Below are positions 13,915 to 17,351 of a DNA stretch of 17,351 nt, piece after piece. The DNA comes from Oscillibacter sp. (lineage in GTDB: Bacteria > Bacillota > Clostridia > Oscillospirales > Oscillospiraceae): contig JAKSQE010000010.1 in assembly GCA_024404295.1 (NCBI GenBank), positions 1-17,351 on the forward strand, read 5' to 3'. The notes beneath the pieces are model-generated. The model was given only the letters and a program-made list of their open reading frames with translations, had not been told where the DNA came from and did not search any database. Both the position numbers and the translations under genes were made by a program. The stretch's first letter is position 1, and every line of letters starts with the position of its first letter.

Positions 13915-15294
13915 ATGAAGCTGAAAGATTTACTGAAACATGTGAAGATTTGTACTGCGACGGCGGATCTGGAGCAGGAGATCACCGGCGTTAGCTATGA
14001 CTCCCGCGCCACGCAGCCCGGCGACCTGTTTGTAGCCATGACCGGTTTTGCAGTGGACGGACACGACTTTATTCCCAAGGCGATGGAAAAGGGCGCAGTG
14101 GCAGCCCTGTGCGAAAAGGCCCCTGCAGGCGGCACTCCTTATGTGCAGGTGGAAAATGCCCGTCAGGCATTGGCTGCGGTAGGCGCTGCGTTTTATGGGG
14201 AACCGGCGAAAAAAATGACCATGGTGGGTGTTACCGGCACCAATGGCAAGACCACCACGACCTATCTGCTCAAGTCCATTCTGGAAAAGGCAAAAGGCGC
14301 AAAGGTGGGTCTGATCGGCACCAATCAGAATATGATCGGTGATGAGGTGATCCCCACCGAGCGCACCACGCCGGAGTCTTTTGAACTGCAAAAACTGTTT
14401 GCCCAGATGCTGGAGAGAGGCTGTACCCACGTGGTGATGGAGGTCTCATCCCACGCTTTGGCACTGGATCGTGTGTATGGGGTGCATTATCAAACCGGCA
14501 TCTTTACCAATCTGACGCAGGATCATCTGGATTTCCATGAGACCATGGAAAATTACTGCGATGCCAAGGCACTGCTGTTTCAGCGCTGTGACTACGGCGT
14601 GGTCAATGCGGACGATGCGTGGACGGCTCGTCTGATGCAACACAGCACCTGCAAAGCCTTGACCTATGCGGAACACGCAAACGCCGATCTGCGGGCCGAA
14701 AATGTGGAATTGGCGGCAGATCACATCGCCTTTACAGCAGTTTCGGGCGAAGAGCGAGTTCCGGTGCAGGTCAATATTCCCGGTGGATTCATGGTGTACA
14801 ATACGCTGGATGTGCTGGGCGCAGCCATGACGCTGGGCGTTTCCCTGCAGGAGAGCGCAGCAATTTTGGCAGAGGTCAGCCATGTGAAGGGGCGTGTGGA
14901 GGTAGTTCCCACTCCGGGAACGGACTATACTGTGCTGATCGACTATGCCCACAGCCCCGACGGCTTGGAAAATGTGTTGAATTCGGTGAAAGGCTTTGCC
15001 AAGGGACGCACCGTGGCGCTGTTCGGCTGCGGCGGTGATCGAGATAAGACGAAACGGCCCAAGATGGGCGCGATTGCGGCCCAAATTGCAGACTTTGTGG
15101 TAGTCACCACGGATAATCCCCGTACGGAGAACCCTGCAGATATTATTGCAGACATTCTGCCCGGCATGGCCGGCTATGACACACCGTATGAAGTGGTGGA
15201 AAACCGCGTGGAGGCCATTCACTATGCAATGGATCATGCCCGGAGCGGCGATGTGATCGTGCTTTGCGGCAAGGGGCATGAGACATATGGATGA
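13915..15294 (+). CDS. murE: UDP-MurNAc-L-Ala-D-Glu:meso-diaminopimelate ligase MurE, C-terminally truncated by frameshift
   Basis: This cytoplasmic Mur ligase adds the third stem-peptide residue to UDP-MurNAc-dipeptide using ATP. Features seen: N-terminal SYDSRATQPGDLFVAMTG, P-loop GVTGTNGKTTTT (105-116, Lys112), the lysine of YCDAKALLF that is carbamylated in the family, CGGDRDKTKRPKM, the meso-DAP motif DNPR (400-403) and GKGHE (452-456). The protein ends at residue 459, right after GKGHETYG. Relatives continue about 25 residues, with Gln after HETY, then a final DERE-type helix. That helix is encoded just downstream in another frame (15287-15334). All substrate-contacting motifs I can identify are kept, but the closing helix of domain 3 is lost. 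Start ATG has GGAGGG eight bases upstream; a GTG three codons earlier overlaps that site. Confidence 0.93.
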   Translation: MKLKDLLKHVKICTATADLEQEITGVSYDSRATQPGDLFVAMTGFAVDGHDFIPKAMEKGAVAALCEKAPAGGTPYVQVENARQALAAVGAAFYGEPAKKMTMVGVTGTNGKTTTTYLLKSILEKAKGAKVGLIGTNQNMIGDEVIPTERTTPESFELQKLFAQMLERGCTHVVMEVSSHALALDRVYGVHYQTGIFTNLTQDHLDFHETMENYCDAKALLFQRCDYGVVNADDAWTARLMQHSTCKALTYAEHANADLRAENVELAADHIAFTAVSGEERVPVQVNIPGGFMVYNTLDVLGAAMTLGVSLQESAAILAEVSHVKGRVEVVPTPGTDYTVLIDYAHSPDGLENVLNSVKGFAKGRTVALFGCGGDRDKTKRPKMGAIAAQIADFVVVTTDNPRTENPADIIADILPGMAGYDTPYEVVENRVEAIHYAMDHARSGDVIVLCGKGHETYG

Positions 15295-15334
15295 ACGGGA
15301 GATCGTGGCTGAGCACCTGGCTTCCCATGTGTAA
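15287..15334 (+). other. Detached out-of-frame remnant of the MurE C-terminal helix
   Basis: In the frame +1 relative to murE, the bases encode MDEREIVAEHLASHV then TAA. This is the expected end of a MurE, where HMDEREIVA-like tails follow about ten residues after GKGHETYQ. Those ten or so residues are missing, so the tail is a deletion-frameshift remnant, not a gene of its own. Confidence 0.75.
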
Positions 15335-15373
15335 CGCAAAAGAACAGAAATTTCGTTAAGAGGAACTATGACT

Positions 15374-16360
15374 ATGAAGATGTATGCACTCACAGCTGCG
15401 GTTAGCTTGATACTGACTGCCGTACTGGGCAAGTTTGTTCTGGCAGAACTGCGAAAATTGAAAGCAGGGCAGGAGATCCGACAGGATGGCCCGACTTGGC
15501 ACAATTCCAAGGCCGGTACGCCGACCATGGGCGGTATTATGTTCATTTTAGGCTCTGGCATTACCATGCTGCTCATGGGCTGGGGAGAGATGCTGATGGG
15601 TAATTTTACGCATCTGTATGTCTATCTGTTTGCTCTGTGCTTTGGATTGATCGGCTTTGTGAATGATTACCGCAAGGTGCGCCAGCATCAAAATGAGGGC
15701 TTGACCGCCAAGCAGAAATTTGTACTGCAGCTGTTGGCGGCCATTGTGTTCCTGAGCTTGATGCGTTACGAGGGCCTCCTCACCAATCGGCTGTATATTC
15801 CCTTCGCCAATGTGGAGTGGAATATTCCCTGGATCATCTATCTGGTGTTTGCTGCATTTGTCATTGTGGGTTGTGTTAACGCTGTCAACATTACAGATGG
15901 CATTGATGGCTTAGCCTGTAGTGTGACATCTGTGGTGGCATTGTTCTTTACCGTGACGGCACTGGCGCTGAAACTGACTTCTCTGGGGATTTTCTCTGCC
16001 GCACTGTTTGGCGGCCTTGCAGGATTTTTCCTGTATAATCATCATCCTGCAAAATGCTTTATGGGTGATACCGGCAGCCTGTTTTTAGGCGGTGCAGTGG
16101 CTGCAATGGGTTTTGCGGTGGATATGCCGCTGATTCTGATTTTTGCGGGTATTATCTATATCACCGAAACGGTCAGTGACATTATTCAGGTGGGCTACTT
16201 CAAGGCGACCCACGGCAAGCGCTTTTTCAAAATGGCGCCTTTGCATCACCATCTGGAAAAATGCGGCTGGAGTGAGAATAAACTGGTAGTGGTGTTCTCC
16301 GGCATCACGCTGCTGTTCTGCGTGATCGGCTACTTTGCCATTCAGATTCGAATCGGATAA
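15374..16360 (+). CDS. mraY: Phospho-N-acetylmuramoyl-pentapeptide-transferase MraY
   Basis: This polytopic membrane enzyme moves phospho-MurNAc-pentapeptide onto undecaprenyl phosphate, making lipid I. Motifs present, by family order: QDGPTWHNSKAGTPTMGGIM near the N-terminus, FVNDYRK with its Asp, the catalytic CVNAVNITDGIDGLA, FMGDTGSLFLGG, and the late cytoplasmic histidine loop APLHHHLEKCGWSE. About ten hydrophobic helices fill the rest, and length (328 residues) is normal. I chose the ATG at 15374, which has GAGGA nine bases upstream; an in-frame ATG at 15368 is only three bases from that site, giving MTMKMYAL instead of MKMYAL. It follows the murE remnant by 39 bases and precedes ftsW by 34. 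No murF lies before it and no murD after it. Confidence 0.96.
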   Translation: MKMYALTAAVSLILTAVLGKFVLAELRKLKAGQEIRQDGPTWHNSKAGTPTMGGIMFILGSGITMLLMGWGEMLMGNFTHLYVYLFALCFGLIGFVNDYRKVRQHQNEGLTAKQKFVLQLLAAIVFLSLMRYEGLLTNRLYIPFANVEWNIPWIIYLVFAAFVIVGCVNAVNITDGIDGLACSVTSVVALFFTVTALALKLTSLGIFSAALFGGLAGFFLYNHHPAKCFMGDTGSLFLGGAVAAMGFAVDMPLILIFAGIIYITETVSDIIQVGYFKATHGKRFFKMAPLHHHLEKCGWSENKLVVVFSGITLLFCVIGYFAIQIRIG

Positions 16361-16394
16361 CGGCTAAAAAATCAGGAGAAAGGAGGGACAATCC

Positions 16395-17351
16395 ATGGCA
16401 GAGAAACGACGCAGACCACTGACACGAGAGGAAATAAAAAAATACCGTGAGCAGGAACAACTGCGAAAGGAAAAGCAGGAACAGAGTCGTGAATTGTCCA
16501 AAGGTCCCATTGACCTGCCTTTCTGCCTGCTGACGATCCTGTTGACGGGAATCGGACTGATCATGCTTCTTTCCGCCAGCTTTCCCTCAGCGTATTACGA
16601 GACAAAAACCCATGATGCGACCCATTATTTTGTTCGTCAGGGACTCTTCGCATTGATGGGGATCTTTGCCATGCTGATCATCAGCAAGATCAATTATCAG
16701 CGCCTGCGCGGCGCGGCAAAGGCATTGCTGTTTATCTCGATCATCATGCTGATCATGGTTAAAATTCCGGGCATCGGCATCTGGCGCAACGGCGCGCGTC
16801 GCTGGCTGGGTGTGGGCGAATTGCTGACGTTCCAACCCTCTGAAATTGCGAAAGTGGCGATCGTGGTTTATTTTGCGGACAGTATCTCCCGAAAAAAAGA
16901 CCTCATGCGAACTTTCCGCTACGGAATTTTGCCCTATGGCCTTTTGCTGGTGCTGGTTGGCGGTCTGGTGGCTTGGGAACCGCACCTGTCCGGCGCTATT
17001 TTGATCATGGGTGCCGGTGCGATTATGATGCTGGTGGGCGGCATCAACTGGGGTTGGGTCTTTGCGGCACTTGGCGCTGCGGGCGCGGCCCCTTGTCCCG
17101 TTTTGTTCGTAGTCGGCTATAATACCAGCCGAATCACCTATTGGCTAAACCCTTGGGAAGACGCACAGGATAAAGGCTTTCAGCTTTCCCAGAGTCTCAT
17201 CAGCATCGGCTCCGGCGGATTGCTGGGTTTAGGCTTGGGTAAGGGGCGGCAGAAGTTTCTGTACCTGCCCGAGGAGCACAATGACTTTATCTTTGCGATC
17301 GTCTGTGAAGAATTGGGCTTGATTGGCGCAACCATCATTATGCTGCTGTTT
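16395..17351 (+). CDS. ftsW: Peptidoglycan glycosyltransferase FtsW/SpoVE-type SEDS protein (3' truncated)
   Basis: This SEDS-family membrane glycosyltransferase polymerises lipid II at the septum with its partner class B PBP, probably the PBP encoded upstream. The window holds 319 residues, and the frame is open to the last base. A long basic/acidic N-terminus (about 1-40, MAEKRRRPLTREEIKKYREQ) precedes the first helix. Family signatures are GARRWLGVGELLTFQPSEIAKVAIV (about 133-157), KGFQLSQSLISIGSGGLLGLGLGKGRQKFLYLPEEHNDFIFAIVCEELG near the end, which includes the conserved Asp of the EHNDF loop needed for polymerase activity in the family. Start ATG has AAAGGAGGG at good spacing. It could be FtsW (division), SpoVE (sporulation) or a dual-use protein; the cluster position favours division. 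Confidence 0.93.
   Translation, partial: MAEKRRRPLTREEIKKYREQEQLRKEKQEQSRELSKGPIDLPFCLLTILLTGIGLIMLLSASFPSAYYETKTHDATHYFVRQGLFALMGIFAMLIISKINYQRLRGAAKALLFISIIMLIMVKIPGIGIWRNGARRWLGVGELLTFQPSEIAKVAIVVYFADSISRKKDLMRTFRYGILPYGLLLVLVGGLVAWEPHLSGAILIMGAGAIMMLVGGINWGWVFAALGAAGAAPCPVLFVVGYNTSRITYWLNPWEDAQDKGFQLSQSLISIGSGGLLGLGLGKGRQKFLYLPEEHNDFIFAIVCEELGLIGATIIMLLF

Noticed and set aside
15268..15294. Programmed +1 frameshift in murE
   Set aside because: No slippery sequence like the RF2 site is seen, and even a +1 shift would leave out the roughly ten residues normally found between HETY and the final helix. Kept only as an alternative in the finding.
15287..15334. Treating the ATG at 15287 as the start of a small peptide gene
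   Set aside because: The 15 residues match the expected MurE tail, and there is no ribosome binding site at a proper distance; it is a remnant.
14446..15576. 376-codon open frame on the - strand across murE and the mraY start
   Set aside because: It runs antisense through two recognised genes with catalytic motifs, and its product is low-complexity-like with no family pattern.
1..17351. CRISPR arrays, transposons, prophage, tRNA or rRNA genes
   Set aside because: I saw no regularly spaced repeats, transposase or integrase patterns, or RNA gene signatures on either strand; all long stretches are accounted for by the listed genes.

Overview
The window reads as a chromosomal segment of an endospore-forming, meso-diaminopimelate-type Firmicute of the class Clostridia. 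An Oscillospirales-like gut bacterium is my guess from protein style and moderate GC; this is inference. The evidence is an alpha/beta-type small acid-soluble spore protein, a MurE with the DNPR motif of meso-DAP ligases, strong AAGGAGG-type ribosome binding sites, and a Gram-positive-style division and cell wall (dcw) cluster.

Region 1 (2-5502, + strand) is a compact operon whose 5' end lies outside the window. It encodes the end of an ABC importer ATPase, a lipoprotein solute-binding protein, an unrecognised four-helix membrane protein with an acidic tail, a LacI-type regulator, an endonuclease/exonuclease/phosphatase-fold (EEP) hydrolase and a HAD-family hydrolase. Short gaps and overlaps tie the genes together, and a strong bidirectional terminator closes the operon. 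The content suggests uptake of a small, possibly phosphorylated, compound followed by intracellular hydrolysis under LacI control. The substrate cannot be read from the sequence.

Region 2 (5551-6740) holds a convergent hemolysin III/PAQR-type membrane protein on the - strand, whose promoter overlaps a perfect 14-bp inverted repeat. It is followed by a monocistronic spore protein gene with a plausible sigma-G promoter and its own terminator.

Region 3 (6739-9039) is a housekeeping operon with its own sigma-A promoter: a GreA-type elongation factor, rsmD, coaD and a coiled-coil protein of a Clostridia-conserved uncharacterised family. A bidirectional terminator ends it.

Region 4 (9154-17351, running off the end) is the dcw cluster: mraZ, rsmH, ftsL, a class B PBP with two PASTA domains, murE, mraY and ftsW (partial). 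A consensus promoter and an array of MraZ boxes precede mraZ. The products make lipid II precursors (MurE, MraY) and the septal synthase (FtsW with PBP, positioned by FtsL). Neither murF nor murD lies between murE, mraY and ftsW. The murE reading frame stops right after GKGHETYG, while the conserved C-terminal tail sits just downstream in another frame, which looks like a small deletion-frameshift. I saw no rRNA, tRNA, CRISPR or transposon.
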